The notes beneath the pieces are model-generated. The model was given only the letters and a program-made list of their open reading frames with translations. It searched no databases and had not been told where the DNA came from. The position numbers and the translations under genes were made by a program. A DNA stretch of 64,000 nt from Pararge aegeria (Eukaryota > Arthropoda > Insecta > Lepidoptera > Nymphalidae). How positions within the stretch are numbered: the stretch's first letter is position 1; each line of letters starts with the position of its first letter. Location: NCBI RefSeq assembly GCF_905163445.1, contig NC_053201.1:4288001-4352000 (forward strand), written 5' to 3'. Positions 52,501 through 58,904 of the stretch are shown here, piece by piece.

Positions 52501-55500
52501 AAATCTTTTAAAGTGTGTTTTGAACTTACTTTAGTATAATCAAACATAAAATCGTCATCGCCTTTTAACAGAGGAACACTTTGCAGGGCATGTAAGGAAT
52601 ACCTCCTACCAAGTATCCTCCTGCACTCATCAACCTGAGCCTTTTATGCCTTATGCGCAGTATTAAACCAACAAACACGGTCTTCAGACCTGAACACAGT
52701 AAAGTTGCTTGGAGGCAACATAAATAAATATACTACAACAATACACACATCGCCATCTAGCCACAAAGTAAGCGTAGCTTGTGTTATGGGTACTAAGACG
52801 ACTGATGAATATTTATATGACTGCTATATATAAATACTGATAAACACCCAGACACTAAAAAACATTCATGTTAATCACACAAACATTTTGCCGTTGTAGG
52901 AATCGAACCCACGACCTTGGACTTAGAAAGCTGAAGCTGATGCCGAAGATTTTCGTTTCAATAAAAAGTCGCTGCACACTACCCCAATGGGCCGTCAAAA
53001 AAAAAAATAGTTGGAAAATCCAAAAGTGCACGCCTCATAATCTCATTCATTACAATAAAATTGAGATTATTTGTAACTAATAATTAAACTACATCTTATT
53101 ATACCGTGAAAAGTAATAGGCTTTTATTCCTCAAAATACTGAAGCCTATAAAAAAAACCAACTCGACAAGTGAAGTATTTCGCTCGTTATCGTGACCACA
53201 ATGATACGGGATCCACACATACAGACACACGGACGTCCAAGGCAGAACTTTTTTAAACCATTTTTTAATTGGTTTAAATAATAAAGAGAGATTTTAAATA
53301 AATTTGTCTATATTCACTTATAAAAGCAATAAAGAATAAAAAAAGTGACATTTTAAGTTGGAGAATTAATTTTAAGTCGGTGTGCGTAAACTGACAGTGA
53401 TACCCACCTCAACGCTTCGCTTATGAGGCGTGCAAAACATGAACATGGGACAGAAAAATAAGCTTGGCTGTAGAACATCTCCGGACGAGATTTATCACAA
53501 AAATAATTACTACTGCAAAAGTTAATTTTTAAGGTACAAACCAAAATTAATTAAAATAGTTGACCGTTGTCGACACCAATTGTGTAGATTTTCGGTAATC
53601 TTATCGTTCGCCCTCCGCAACATTGTATATAATCGAATAAAACAACGAAACTCCATTAACAAAACAACAATGAGATTAACTATTTCGTCTATTATTTCGC
53701 TAAAGTTGCATTACATTCAATACAGAACCTAAATTACGAAGCCGTTCGCACTTGGCCGCGATTTTTTTAAGCAATCCTTTAACAAAGTGAGGTATCTTAA
53801 TATAAATGTCGTTTCAATTAATATCGGTTATGAAATTTTCGGTGAAACCGGCGAATTATTAAGTTTTGATGTCGAAAGTTATATGTTTAGACACACTGCG
53901 GCCGGGCTATTGTTGAAAACTTTTTCAACTAGGTTATTGAACAGGTACCATTATTATGTTATAAAAAGCATGAAGTTAGCCAATTGTGTAACAAAGTCAA
54001 GTTCGATTGTGTTTTGGGAGGTTTTAGTTTTTTATGAAAATAATACCGGACGATGATAAATAAAGACCGGGAGACGGCGGACTGTTTATTCGGACTGTTT
54101 TATAAGTTTATCATCGTCATTATCATAAGCCTTGATAATGTTATACAAATCTTAAAGCTTCCTCTTTTATAATTAAAAAATAAACGTATTATTTAAATGG
54201 GATTTATTTTTTTTGATCAGATTAAATGATCACATAGCATATAGTTGTTTTTTTTTTTGTAAAATTAACAGTACTTCTAAAAATTAGTATTTTTTTCCTG
54301 CCCCATCCTAAAGAGACGGGGTATGTTTGTAATTAAGGTAGAAAATAAAATTTACTGCTGTTTACGAGCCAATATTAAAAAAAAGCTATAGACGAGCCTG
54401 CTAGAATGTTTTCAGTACAACAATATTTATATGAACGAGTATAGGTGGTAGGTTGACAATATTATGCAATATAGGTACGAATCTAAATTAAGTATAAAAG
54501 TCGTCTGCAAAAACACATACTTGAATAATATAACTTCGAATTTAAATCGGTTATTTATTTTGTAATGTATAACTGTAAAATAAATTCCAGTACGACACTG
54601 TCAACAAGTCGATATCAGACTCTTTTACTATAAGCAGATTGATAAAAAATAAAACTTCCGAGACGATGGATATCAGCTGTGAAGTTAGAGTGTCAATCAC
54701 ATTATTACGAATGACCTTCAAATTTTTTGGGTTCAATTGTGTCGGAGATTCTTATCTAGTTTAATACTTTCTCTATACGTAAGTTCGTGGCTACTACAGT
54801 GGTGTTCTTGGAATTGTATTCCAATGCGTACAGCAATAGTTATCTATTTGTGATTTTATTTAACGTTCATTGTTTTTTTCTTGATTCGTTTTGCGTATGG
54901 CTCTCAGACTATCTTATTGAGTACTTTTCACGTGAAATGCATATTGTGTAACAATAGAAAGCTTTTTTATTATCAATGCAGGGCTTTTCCTTGGATAGGA
55001 AAAATATACTCAGCAGATAGTCTTACGTTCTTCAAGGTTCGACTTCTACTAGCAACTTCTGGTATACCTATATTTATTAAAAAATATATGTATCAGTAGT
55101 TTCAAATACTTCTATTTTCATAAAACTACTAACGGATGCCCGTGACTTTGTCTGCGTGAGATTTCTGATTTCTTGTGAGTAAGTAGTGTTTATATCTCGC
55201 AGTACCTTGCCTTGCCACCCTGCCCGCCGTTGTCCTCTGTGTTAGTCGATCCACATGAGCACGTTAAGCTGTCCCGGTTATTATAACTAACTTGTGATCT
55301 TCTTCTTTAGGTGCCTCTCCAACTAGTGAAGGTTTCTTTTGAACTCTAAAGGCTAAACAGCTGGGCGGCACTCGCGATCCCAGTCCACTCTCCAAGGTTG
55401 CGCAACCAAGACTTCCTCTTGTGACCGATGCGGCTCTTTCCAGCAACTCTGCCCATCATTATCAGTCGCAGTAGCCTGTATCTATCATGCCTAAGCACAT

Positions 55501-56251
55501 GGCCTAGATAGGCAACTTTTTTCTTATTCACGGTCTTCCAAAGTTCGCGCTGACAACCAACTCGTCGCATGGCATCCTTATTGGTAAAGGATCTTACAAC
55601 GTTTAATCGTTTTAGTATCTCTAATTACCAAATAGCACACTATTATCTCTAATATCAATAACGTGATATCTTAATTATTATTTAACAATTATTAATAATA
55701 GTGTATATCAATCCATCTGAACTTATAGCACTTTGGTAATTCGGTACAAACTTCCCTTAACACTTCTTTCCGTACTCTGTATTTTACCTCTATTTTTCCC
55801 GTCATTTTATACAACCCTTTTTTTTTGATCTGGGTTCCTGTCATTTTGAATTCCTACTCCAACTTAAACTGACCTCAGATTATACAAGATTTTACATGAC
55901 CAGTCTGAACAAAGATTCCTTTTAATCTTTAACCAAATGTACATATAAAGGCAGATTTGCTAGTATTGGTAACCTTTTGAGTCCAGCAGATTTTTAGCAA
56001 CTTGTGATAATATTTGTTAAACCGCACCAACCTTTTTAAATCTCCATTTTTAGATATTCATTAATTTAAGGACATCGAAGATTGTATAAAATTGGAAATT
56101 GTACCAATAGTTTTTTTAGGAATGGTAAGAAACCAGTTGAACTCGTTTTTGACTGTGTATCATTTTATATTTACCTGGAGGATGTGTGTACCCTGGTGTT
56201 GCTCAAACAGCTCCATCGCAAGACTTGCAGATGTCCGTCTGTTCTGAGCAC
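18371..56251 (-). CDS. trh: trachealess (bHLH-PAS transcription factor), 5' end missing
   Basis: Eight exons on the minus strand join in frame: 56251-56175, 49296-49207, 43088-42920, 28908-28784, 25896-25703, 25399-25293, 19977-19830 and 19556-18371 (2096 nt, 697 residues plus TAG). Every junction is GT-AG and all phases agree. PAS-A covers about residues 20-150 (FLYISETVSIYLGLSQ, then VEMTGSSIFDYVHQADHAEI). PAS-B covers about 200-302 (FVTRINFDFRIAHCEPR, VSELLGYTAEEL, GGYTWMQTCATVICSTKNAE). After it come a basic stretch RRMKKRK (about 402-408), a likely nuclear localisation signal, and the Trh-type motifs YASRESVIR (531-539) and PLPTPPGSEGSGYGE (557-571). Insect Trh pairs with Tango through bHLH-PAS and binds TACGTG-type sites to set tracheal, salivary-duct and posterior-spiracle fate; vertebrate NPAS1/NPAS3 are the relatives. 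The bHLH exon was not found to the right of 56252 and is probably outside the window. Sim, Sima and Dysfusion are excluded by the PAS-A wording and C-terminal motifs. Confidence 0.95.
19830..19977 (-). CDS. trh: trh exon: end of PAS-B
   Basis: The acceptor is CTTTACAG and the donor GTAAAA. It encodes (L)INKGQVLTHYYRLMNKLG, GYTWMQTCATVICSTKNAEE and QNIICVNYVI, then AG of Ser303. It is the terminal PAS-B beta sheet and one of the most conserved parts of the family. Confidence 0.96.
19985..21280. other. trh intron, left part; nothing recognised
   Basis: Between the PAS-B exons. No repeat or second gene could be seen; it may hold intronic control elements. Confidence 0.4.
21300..21605 (+). repeat. 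LINE 3' UTR fragment (second lineage)
   Basis: Contains gaaggttgtctggcagagat, tgctatttagcgataaggcc and a final aataaatag, matching the 3' UTR of 16205-16655. Confidence 0.7.
21611..21683. repeat. 17-bp inverted repeat
   Basis: attccttgataattagg (21611-21627) pairs with 21667-21683 with one mismatch and a 39-bp spacer, next to a LINE tail. Confidence 0.7.
22302..22890 (-). mobile_element. 5'-truncated Jockey/CR1-like LINE (C-terminus and 3' UTR)
   Basis: The minus-strand frame at 22885-22580 encodes NIRSKNKLTVQYTRLHKIHN, SFKGNCIQFYNKLPIDILEM, SLKKFKVCIKRKLIEKSYYS and IKDYINDKKAWV, the conserved end of a non-LTR reverse-transcriptase ORF. The 3' UTR and an (AAAGTC)n tail follow. It is inserted in a trh intron in the same orientation as trh. 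Confidence 0.85.
22891..25292. other. trh intron; nothing recognised
   Basis: Only chance ORFs. A CAAGATGGCCGCC motif at 24546-24558 resembles a YY1/Pho site. Confidence 0.4.
25293..25399 (-). CDS. trh: trh exon: PAS-B middle, tandem acceptor
   Basis: Encodes VSELLGYTAEELTGKNIYAL, CHGEDANKLRKCHVD and the first base of Leu254. The donor is GTAAGT. The acceptor region reads CAGCAG (25405-25400), a NAGNAG tandem site. Use of the second AG gives the conserved CEPRVSELL; use of the first would add one Ser before the Arg. Confidence 0.94.
25703..25896 (-). CDS. trh: trh exon: start of PAS-B
   Basis: The acceptor is TTTCCAG and the donor GTATTA. It encodes VVLMLCRLRPQYSFSHSRKT, PPALLGMVALAIALPPPSVH and the first PAS-B strands up to FRIAHCEP. 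It ends with AG of the codon for Arg218. Confidence 0.95.
25940..28590. other. trh intron; nothing recognised
   Basis: About 2.6 kb with no identified repeat or coding sequence beyond chance ORFs. It is unusually repeat-poor for this window and so a candidate for unique regulatory DNA. Confidence 0.4.
28595..28680 (-). repeat. tRNA-like remnant
   Basis: The minus strand reads agaaccgtggctgagttggc through a B-box-like ggattcaaatc to ggttct. The seven terminal bases can pair, but a proper T stem cannot be drawn. It is best seen as a SINE head or tRNA pseudogene. Confidence 0.4.
28784..28908 (-). CDS. trh: trh exon: PAS-A to PAS-B linker
   Basis: The acceptor is TTCACAG and the donor GTAAGG. 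It encodes (V)SAQMTLAASGTLFRGMDRAF and CIRMKSTLTKRGCHFKSSGYR, the strongly conserved end of PAS-A. It has no long ORF of its own; I found it by looking for the missing MKSTLTKRGCHFKSSGYR segment. An interspersed repeat begins about 30 bp upstream of its acceptor. Confidence 0.95.
28940..29110. repeat. Interspersed repeat abutting a trh splice acceptor
   Basis: Contains gtttgttacgctttcactca, ataactacttaaccgatcct and tactttttatcccgac, a pattern found in reverse at 47395-47605. It begins about 30 bp upstream of the acceptor of the exon at 28784-28908. Confidence 0.6.
29315..29575 (-). repeat. SINE-A copy
   Basis: Reversed: from atatactacgacaatacaga through gtgggaatcgaacccacggc to ctgcgccagtcagccgtc. 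Confidence 0.85.
29576..30060. other. No gene seen (trh intron)
   Basis: No recognised repeat. Includes an inverted-looking ggttcc/ggaacc pair near 29891. Confidence 0.4.
30062..30356 (-). repeat. SINE-B copy
   Basis: From aactaattaccggctcacta through cacgctggcccagtgcggat to aggctatcacagg, with the B box partly deleted. Confidence 0.8.
30357..31145. other. No gene seen (trh intron)
   Basis: AT-rich with no recognised repeat. Confidence 0.4.
31146..31383 (+). repeat. SINE-B copy, head truncated
   Basis: Body includes ggcggtgaaggaaaacatag, gtccaccaatccgcaatgg and the terminal (TGA)n run at 31366-31381. Confidence 0.75.
32000..32235 (+). repeat. SINE-A copy with internal deletion of the B box lead-in
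   Basis: The head (gacggccgattggtgcag) is followed after gcgaccccact by ttcgattcccactactgg. About 20 bases (gagtccaaggccgtggg) are missing, so the internal promoter is shortened. Confidence 0.8.
32570..32848 (-). repeat. SINE-B copy, near full length
   Basis: Runs from cgccttacagggcaggggtc through gattcgaactcgggccgctg (B box) to aaggccatcactgc. Confidence 0.8.
33348..33957 (-). mobile_element. mariner deletion derivative
   Basis: Terminal inverted repeats begin TTAGGTTGGGGAAAAAGT on the left and, reading inward, AATAGGTTGGGGAAAGT on the right, with TA at the target. The interior keeps only the N-terminal coding part of a transposase, so the copy cannot move itself. Confidence 0.85.
33422..33781 (-). 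pseudogene. mariner transposase, N-terminal DNA-binding part only
   Basis: 119 codons open with a MSESNEEIQYILKCYYKKG start. A helix-turn-helix pair follows (AAKKISDVYG; FKRFQSGNFDVKDAPRSVRP), then a second one (HISSYNVAEELGIDHEKVLA). Full mariner transposases run to about 340-350 residues and carry a D,D34D catalytic triad; none of that domain is present. The frame stops at KLDIWL, just before the linker that would lead to the catalytic domain. Confidence 0.85.
34330..35480. other. No gene seen (trh intron)
   Basis: No recognised repeat or coding segment. TACGTG occurs at 35295-35300. Confidence 0.4.
35490..35715 (+). repeat. SINE-C copy, head truncated
   Basis: Body: ggtgggaggcttcggccgag, cgtgccgctaagcgatttag, ccactaggtgagattgcagt, then gggctaacttgtagtgcaat. 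Confidence 0.8.
35899..36036. repeat. Complete hAT-like MITE with perfect 8-bp target duplication
   Basis: 138 bp with terminal inverted repeats CAGTGGCGTGCAC and GTGCACGCCACTG. It is flanked on both sides by AGCACCAA (35891-35898 and 36037-36044). 8-bp duplications are characteristic of the hAT superfamily. Confidence 0.9.
36400..36695 (-). repeat. SINE-B copy, near full length
   Basis: From ccactacggagctcgggtct through attcgaactcggtccctgaa to ctgggctatcaccgcttc. Confidence 0.85.
36700..37980. other. No gene seen (trh intron)
   Basis: Only chance ORFs and no recognised repeat. Confidence 0.4.
37985..38145 (+). repeat. LINE 3' UTR fragment (second lineage)
   Basis: aaaggttgcctgtaagagat, tgcagcaataaggtcgcctt, then gtgcaataaagtgtct. 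Confidence 0.7.
38550..38818 (+). repeat. SINE-C copy
   Basis: aggaggtcccggaatattta, gcttagcgatttagtgttcc, caccaggtgagatagcagac, then an AAATAAAAT tail. Confidence 0.8.
38860..38925 (+). repeat. SINE-C fragment
   Basis: ctggtgggatgcttcggccg through cacgtgcgcctaagccattt only. Confidence 0.65.
39283..39356 (+). repeat. LINE tail, (TTTGAC)n
   Basis: tgtacgcatcaaaagtgcca, gggcctacttgaataaagat and a tttgactttgactttgact end: the extreme 3' end of the first LINE lineage. Confidence 0.75.
39679..39813. repeat. Three consecutive hairpins
   Basis: Hairpin 1: 39679-39693 pairs perfectly with 39696-39710 (2-nt loop). Hairpin 2: ggtttcag (39723-39730) pairs with ctgaaacc (39737-39744). Hairpin 3: 39757-39782 pairs with 39788-39813, 24 of 26 positions, 5-nt loop. 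The gaps between hairpins are both 12 bp. Confidence 0.85.
39815..41010. other. No gene seen (trh intron)
   Basis: Very AT-rich, including A-rich and T-rich tracts at 40070-40215 that can pair loosely. Confidence 0.4.
41015..41262 (-). repeat. SINE-A copy
   Basis: From gtactacgacaatacacaaa through gggagtcgaacccacggcct to ctgcgccaaccggccgtc. Confidence 0.85.
41480..41999 (+). pseudogene. RTE-like LINE reverse transcriptase, C-terminal part with one frameshift
   Basis: Frame one (41480-41650) reads EVMKNKDISIKARLYDVAIL, PCLIYGCQTWTLRKADEEKI, AVCQKKMERN. The reading then moves to the next frame (about 41640-41996): SDALRQVILLKWKWAGHVCR, RRRGRQRKRWADVF, WMRNAKERREWRELGEAYAR. YGCQTWT, KWKWAGHV and the W...R..W..LGEAY ending are hallmarks of insect RTE-type LINE proteins downstream of the RT core. 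One frameshift near 41640 separates the frames. An ATTT-rich tail follows at 42100-42190. Confidence 0.8.
42225..42400 (-). repeat. LINE 3' UTR fragment (second lineage)
   Basis: Reversed: ccctatcgctaaatagcgat, cactttcaggcaaccgaagg. Confidence 0.7.
42622..42735 (-). repeat. LINE 3' UTR fragment (second lineage)
   Basis: Reversed: actttattgcacgtataacc, cggccttattgctgcaaaca, atctcttacaggcaactttt. A (GAA)n run precedes it. It lies about 180 bp from the trh exon donor at 42919. Confidence 0.75.
42920..43088 (-). CDS. trh: trh exon: PAS-A, second half, and Gly/Ser insert
   Basis: The acceptor is GTCAACAG and the donor GTATGT. It encodes VEMTGSSIFDYVHQADHAEI and AEQLGLSL, then a Gly/Ser-rich insert (AGRSGGTGLNSPASGSEEGS) and QHGTNNPD. 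It ends in phase 1; its last G joins TA of the next exon to give Val. The low-complexity insert within PAS-A is also found in insect Trh and varies in length between species. Confidence 0.95.
43335..43505 (+). repeat. SINE-B fragment
   Basis: aacggtgacggagaatatca, gaggaaacctgtc, tgtccaccaatccgcac, then gatgatgatgg. Confidence 0.65.
43515..43712 (+). repeat. LINE 3' UTR fragment (second lineage)
   Basis: cagcgccatctcttagaatt, ttcttcagcaataagatcgc, then gagtgcaaaaaagtgtct. Confidence 0.65.
43895..44118 (+). other. Open frame of unknown nature
   Basis: From a TAG near 43892 the frame reads SNEDTSRTVIVMNEPTVIIH, RIAGGIKKDNEASKLEPVQT and so on to NNKNGNLK, then TAA. It is charged and protein-like but unrecognised. 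It is antisense inside a trh intron, without a convincing acceptor. It could be an exon of another gene, a gene fragment or chance. Confidence 0.2.
44715..44870 (+). repeat. LINE tail remnant and (AAATA)n low complexity
   Basis: attcaaattcaaattcgaat with tagacctattataggcac is a 3' end of the right-edge LINE type. A long A-rich AAAATA repeat follows at 44787-44855. Confidence 0.6.
44930..45180 (+). repeat. SINE-A copy, full length
   Basis: gacagccgattggcgcagtt, gtgggttcgattcccattac, ggggctagatggcgatgtgt, ending at gtcgtagtatatt. Confidence 0.87.
45181..46280. other. No gene seen (trh intron)
   Basis: 45200-45310 is GC-richer and looks like a repeat (gtcctgcgcctgatgtcgtt) I cannot name. TACGTG (46025-46030) and CACGTA (46037-46042) stand as an inverted pair. 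A tggcggc motif lies at 46196-46202. Confidence 0.4.
46281..46375. repeat. Imperfect palindrome related to 15211-15295
   Basis: Starts ctcacaccgacacagcctaa and closes with tttgtttgtgtgag, like the fold-back at 15.2 kb, but pairs less well. Confidence 0.4.
46737..46800. repeat. Short fold-back copy related to 9548-9710
   Basis: agatggcagaccgaattcc at the left and aacttaatctaccatct at the right share the arm motifs of the 9.5-kb fold-back. Confidence 0.45.
47385..47605 (+). repeat. Common lepidopteran interspersed repeat
   Basis: Includes ccgggataaaaagcagccta, tgtgttaatccagggtgtaa, aaatcggttcagtagttttt and gtgaaagagtaaaaaacatc. This wording is familiar from many moth and butterfly genomes; I do not assign the family. 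Confidence 0.65.
47712..47920 (+). repeat. SINE-C copy with intact tRNA-like head
   Basis: The A box (tagcgcaatggtgagtgc) and B-box-like cttcgatcccggcggggg are followed by the body cgtgccgccaagcgatttag. Confidence 0.82.
47953..48235 (+). repeat. SINE-A copy, full length
   Basis: gacggccgactggtgcagtg, gggttcgattcccacaactg, then the body and an ATTT-rich tail. Confidence 0.88.
48237..48392 (-). repeat. SINE-C copy, head half
   Basis: Reversed: tagccacaaccaaagcctcc, ctcctgccggggatcgaact, accactgcgcaagaggggtc. With 47712-47920 it makes an inverted SINE-C pair around a SINE-A. Confidence 0.78.
48757..49055. repeat. Perfect 80-bp inverted repeat with inner palindrome
   Basis: 48757-48836 is the exact reverse complement of 48976-49055 (80 of 80). 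In the 139-bp spacer, 48930-48945 pairs exactly with 48955-48970. The arms belong to the interspersed repeat also found at 13416-13680. Confidence 0.93.
49207..49296 (-). CDS. trh: trh exon: PAS-A, first half
   Basis: The acceptor is TCCACAG and the donor GTAAGT. It has exactly 30 codons in phase 0-0: SLDGFALSVAADGRFLYISE then TVSIYLGLSQ. This segment is nearly invariant in Trh and NPAS proteins. The perfect 80-bp inverted repeat ends only about 150 bp downstream of its donor. Confidence 0.95.
49739..50249 (-). repeat. SINE-A copy split by another SINE-A
   Basis: Tail half at 49739-49853 (tcgccatctagcctcaagat to acttataaacac); head half at 50136-50249 (aacacccaaccactgaaaaa to cgctaatcggccgt). 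Both are in reverse orientation and continuous if the insert is removed. Confidence 0.8.
49856..50135 (+). repeat. SINE-A copy inserted in a reversed SINE-A
   Basis: Complete from gacggccgattggcgcagtg to gtcgtagt plus a poly(A) tail at 50119-50134. It has a small duplication (tgtgtattgtgtgtattg) near its end. Confidence 0.85.
50250..50930. other. No gene seen (trh intron)
   Basis: An ORF at 50604-50816 looks like chance, although it ends with repeat-like aaccaagtgggagttgcgct. Confidence 0.35.
50960..51138 (+). mobile_element. Possible Helitron-like end
   Basis: gacgaagttgcacgggtcat followed by CTAGT at 51132-51136 and T. The CTRRT terminus and T flank fit a non-autonomous Helitron; no 5' end was confirmed. 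Confidence 0.35.
51221..51340 (-). repeat. SINE-B fragment
   Basis: atcaacatatcaacccatta, ccggcccactacagggcacg, ggtctcctcccgcaatgaga; breaks at gcggaatggtgg. Confidence 0.8.
51345..52160. other. No gene seen (trh intron)
   Basis: 51650-51740 (ctccacgggatcaaagggga, aggtacggaaccctaaaaac) looks like part of an old dispersed repeat. Confidence 0.35.
52165..52432 (+). repeat. LINE 3' UTR fragment with (TTTGAC)n tail
   Basis: gacaatgtgagatggtgata, gtgggcttcttcttagacca, tttggaaccctcgtag and tttgactttgactttgactt: the same lineage as 22302-22890. Confidence 0.8.
52726..52995 (-). repeat. SINE-A copy with a short insertion
   Basis: Reversed copy. Between ggacttagaaag and gtcgctgcacact there are about 40 extra bases (52932-52970) absent from the other copies. 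Confidence 0.82.
53000..55300. other. No gene seen (trh intron)
   Basis: Chiefly unique-looking AT-rich DNA. The block at 53780-54060 has an open + strand frame (89 codons) without recognisable motifs. Confidence 0.4.
55346..55612 (-). pseudogene. LINE reverse-transcriptase C-terminal remnant (third lineage)
   Basis: The minus strand encodes MRRVGCQRELWKTVNKKKVA, YLGHVLRHDRYRLLRLIMMG, RVAGKSRIGHKRKSWLRNLG and EWTGIASAAQLFSL. KVAYLGHVLRHDRY and SWLRNLxEWTG are typical of the zinc-finger-like end of insect LINE proteins. It breaks after LFSL. It lies about 0.6 kb from the trh linker exon. Confidence 0.75.
56175..56251 (-). CDS. trh: trh exon: linker and start of PAS-A
   Basis: Encodes AQNRRTSASLAMELFEQHQG and THILQ. 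The MELFEQHQGTHILQ phrase is the diagnostic lead-in to PAS-A of Trh/NPAS3. The donor GTAAAT follows at 56174 in phase 0. The acceptor is most simply TTGCAG, giving an exon start at 56251. A second AG 8 nt farther in would start it at 56243 in another phase, and only the unseen upstream exon can decide. Confidence 0.85.
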
Positions 56252-56482
56252 CTGCAACAATTCATACATTTATAAGCATATTACACCAAAAAGAATAAAT
56301 TATTTAAGCATTCAATGATTAATTATAGAGTGTTTTATTGTGAATGTATTGACTTTACATTCTAAGGACAATTTTGAATAGTTTTACTTATAAGGTTATT
56401 TCAAAAGTACCAATATAAGAGTTTTTTTTTTAAATTCCATCACAAGTTAGGCTTAGAATGCATTATGTAAACGATAAGATGT

Positions 56483-56705
56483 TAGCGGGCTAACCTCCTA
56501 AGGAGTAAGGCATTTATTTTTAACATGAAATGTAATAGCATAGGTTTAAGAATTATGAAATGATATGAGTTAGAATTAGAATATAAATAAATAATAAAAT
56601 AAATAAAAAGGGGCAGGCCTTTTATGTTTACGTAACTGAACGCTTCATCGCTGGCATGTCCTTGTTGATGGTGGTAACTAGCCACGACCGAACCGTCTCA
56701 CCAAA
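56483..56705 (-). repeat. SINE-C copy, interrupted
   Basis: Reversed: gttagcgggctaacctccta on the left and ggtggtaactagccacgacc on the right, with an AT-rich stretch replacing the middle. Confidence 0.65.
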
Positions 56706-57283
56706 CCAGTAAGTTTAGTTGTCAATACCGTAGGGTTTTAGTCGTAGAAGTTCCAAAAAACCTCTTCGCCTCTTAGTGACAAAATATACTTATGAGGATA
56801 TCGGCACGAAAAATACAAAGGCTAGGTGCCAATATTAAAAAAAAAAAAACGCTGGTGCCGGGACGATGCCGAAGTCCATTAATATGCGACCATTAACTCT
56901 GACACTATGTGTAATCAAATATTCCATATTGTATTACGGATTGCCTTTAATATAATATACCTAACTGGCTACTGATTATGAAGACATCGTTTTGATTAAG
57001 GACAACTGTACGCAAGTAAATAGTCAGTGAATAAAGACGTAAATGTAAGCCTATTTTATAGGTCGCGTCACGTAAAGAGAGCATTGACGGTGTAGTTGGA
57101 CATCGAGAATTTTACAACTGTGTCAGTGTAACATACTTATCTATACGACTACTATTAACGTGAAGAGTGGGTTCTTGCGAGTTGTGTTGTTAAATATAAG
57201 TAGCTTTCATATCTTAAAACTCAATACTCTATAAAGTCTTAAGGTTATGTGAGTTAACGATCGATTAACTAACGAATCAGTCT

Positions 57284-57590
57284 CTCTGGCGAAACGGTGA
57301 GCGCTGAGAATTTAAGCAGGAGGTACCGGGTTCGATTCCCGGCAGGGGCATTCGGTAATTTATTATTCCTGAATTTTCTCCTGTATGACCTGGTGGAGGC
57401 TTTGGCCTGGCTAGTTACCACCCTAACGATAAAGACTGCCGCTAAGCGATTTAGGGTTCCGGTGCGATTACGCTTAGAAACAGATTAGGGGTATGGCTAC
57501 CATACTCCCTAACAGGTAAGCCCGCTACCATCTGAGACCGCGTCACTTACTACCAGGTGAGATTGCAGGTAAGAGCTAACTTATGGAGGA
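57284..57590 (+). repeat. SINE-C copy, full length
   Basis: The most complete copy: A box (tggcgaaacggtgagcgc), B box (gggttcgattcccggcag), the body (ccgctaagcgatttagggtt, accaggtgagattgcaggta) and a poly(A)-like end. Confidence 0.88.
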
Positions 57591-57599
57591 TAAAAAAAA

Positions 57600-58040
57600 G
57601 AGCCTTTTTTTTTCCTAAGATAAACTACGTCCTTTCACGTAACTCTATTCCGAAAATCCAGTTGCTTGGTTGCTTAGTTAGGGCGTGTAGGACGAACACA
57701 AACAAACAGAAACACTTTCGCACTTATAATAATTAGTAAAGATTTTAAGGACAGTCGTGTTAAAAAGTGGTTGGTGGCGTCTGCCGCCCGCCAGTGCTCG
57801 TTTTTCGTGACGCGACCCACAAGGGCGCACATAAAGGCCTATAAACAAAAGGAAGCTCTCGTCAGAAGCGGCGCGCGATACCATCAGTGTCGGGTTACAA
57901 CTTACAACTTTCCTTTGACAACAACTTTACGTGTCCCTTTGTTCTACTGAGTGAGAAAAATAATTTCTACTATTAAATTACTTGTTTAAATTAAATGTTT
58001 AAAATCACGCAGCTTATTTCGCAGTTTGGATTGCAATAAG
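57600..58040. other. No gene seen
   Basis: GC-richer around 57775-57890 (gtctgccgcccgccagtgct); no coding assignment. Confidence 0.35.
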
Positions 58041-58044
58041 TAAC

Positions 58045-58395
58045 CTTCCTCATCATCACCATCTTGCCGGCCCTCTACAAAGCACGGGTTCCTCTCAGAA
58101 TGATATGGGCTTGGGCCGTAGTCTACGACGCTGGCCAAGTTCGGATTGGTAGACTCCACACGCACTTGAGAGCACTATGGAGAGCTCTCAGGCATGCAGG
58201 TTTCCTCACGACGTTTTCCCTAACCGTTAAAGCTAGTGATATTTAATTGCTTACACAAAAAACGCACATTACTCGTTAAGTTAAAGGTACGTCCCGAGGA
58301 TCGAACGCGGTCCGAATCCTCGTGGATAAGATCCTCGTGATTCCTTTTCGGGAATCTGAAGCCTTGTCCTCTAAGTGACTTCGCGATGGTTTCCC
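58045..58395 (-). repeat. SINE-B copy
   Basis: From ttgccggccctctacaaagc through caggcatgcaggtttcctca to a duplicated, decayed head near 58300-58390. Confidence 0.75.
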
Positions 58396-58399
58396 GGTA

Positions 58400-58900
58400 A
58401 CCAACAGGTGGGCCAGTTCCTTGGTTCCATCTATTCTTACGTTGAAAAACCCACTCCGGACTCTAGTTCGTCATGAAGTTTTCCACGTACATAAAGCATT
58501 GAAAGTGACACGCAAGGACACGTCGTGACAAGGTCCGTGACGCGCTCGTGACCGCGGCGCAACGGACAGACCAACGGACAAGCACGACCCGCGCAATATT
58601 ACGATAGTCGACGCGACGCTGTCCGTCACGAGTATACGCTATAACTTATAACACACCGCGATTATTTTGGTGTCCGATGTGAATCGCTTAAATTGGTCTG
58701 CATTGGTAATAACATACTCTTTTTTTAAAGAGAGAGACAGAAAGTTCTCTGTCTCTCTCTGTATCTCACACTCTCTTTCTTTTTACCTTTTTCATGATAG
58801 AGATACGATTTTATGTATTTATTTTTAGTCGGTATTTATTTAATAAATTATAAATTATATAAAGACGACGTCACATCTGCAGGGTACTTTTCATTTATAT
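58400..58900. other. GC-rich then (GAGA)n/(TCTC)n tract; no gene seen
   Basis: 58490-58640 is unusually rich in CG dinucleotides (gtgacgcgctcgtgaccgcg). At 58728-58775 agagagagacagaaa faces tctctgtctctctctg, which could form a hairpin. Confidence 0.4.
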
Positions 58901-58904
58901 AATA

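Noticed and set aside
53787..54056. 89-codon + strand ORF
   Set aside because: No motif, no splice signals at suitable places and AT-rich codon content; left as part of an unassigned stretch.
57284..57360. tRNA gene (A and B boxes present)
   Set aside because: The same head occurs at several places fused to one body (47712, 57284, 61670). It is a SINE promoter, not a functional tRNA.
58728..58775. GAGA-factor element
   Set aside because: The tract is a simple (GA)n/(TC)n repeat; without conservation a regulatory role cannot be supported.
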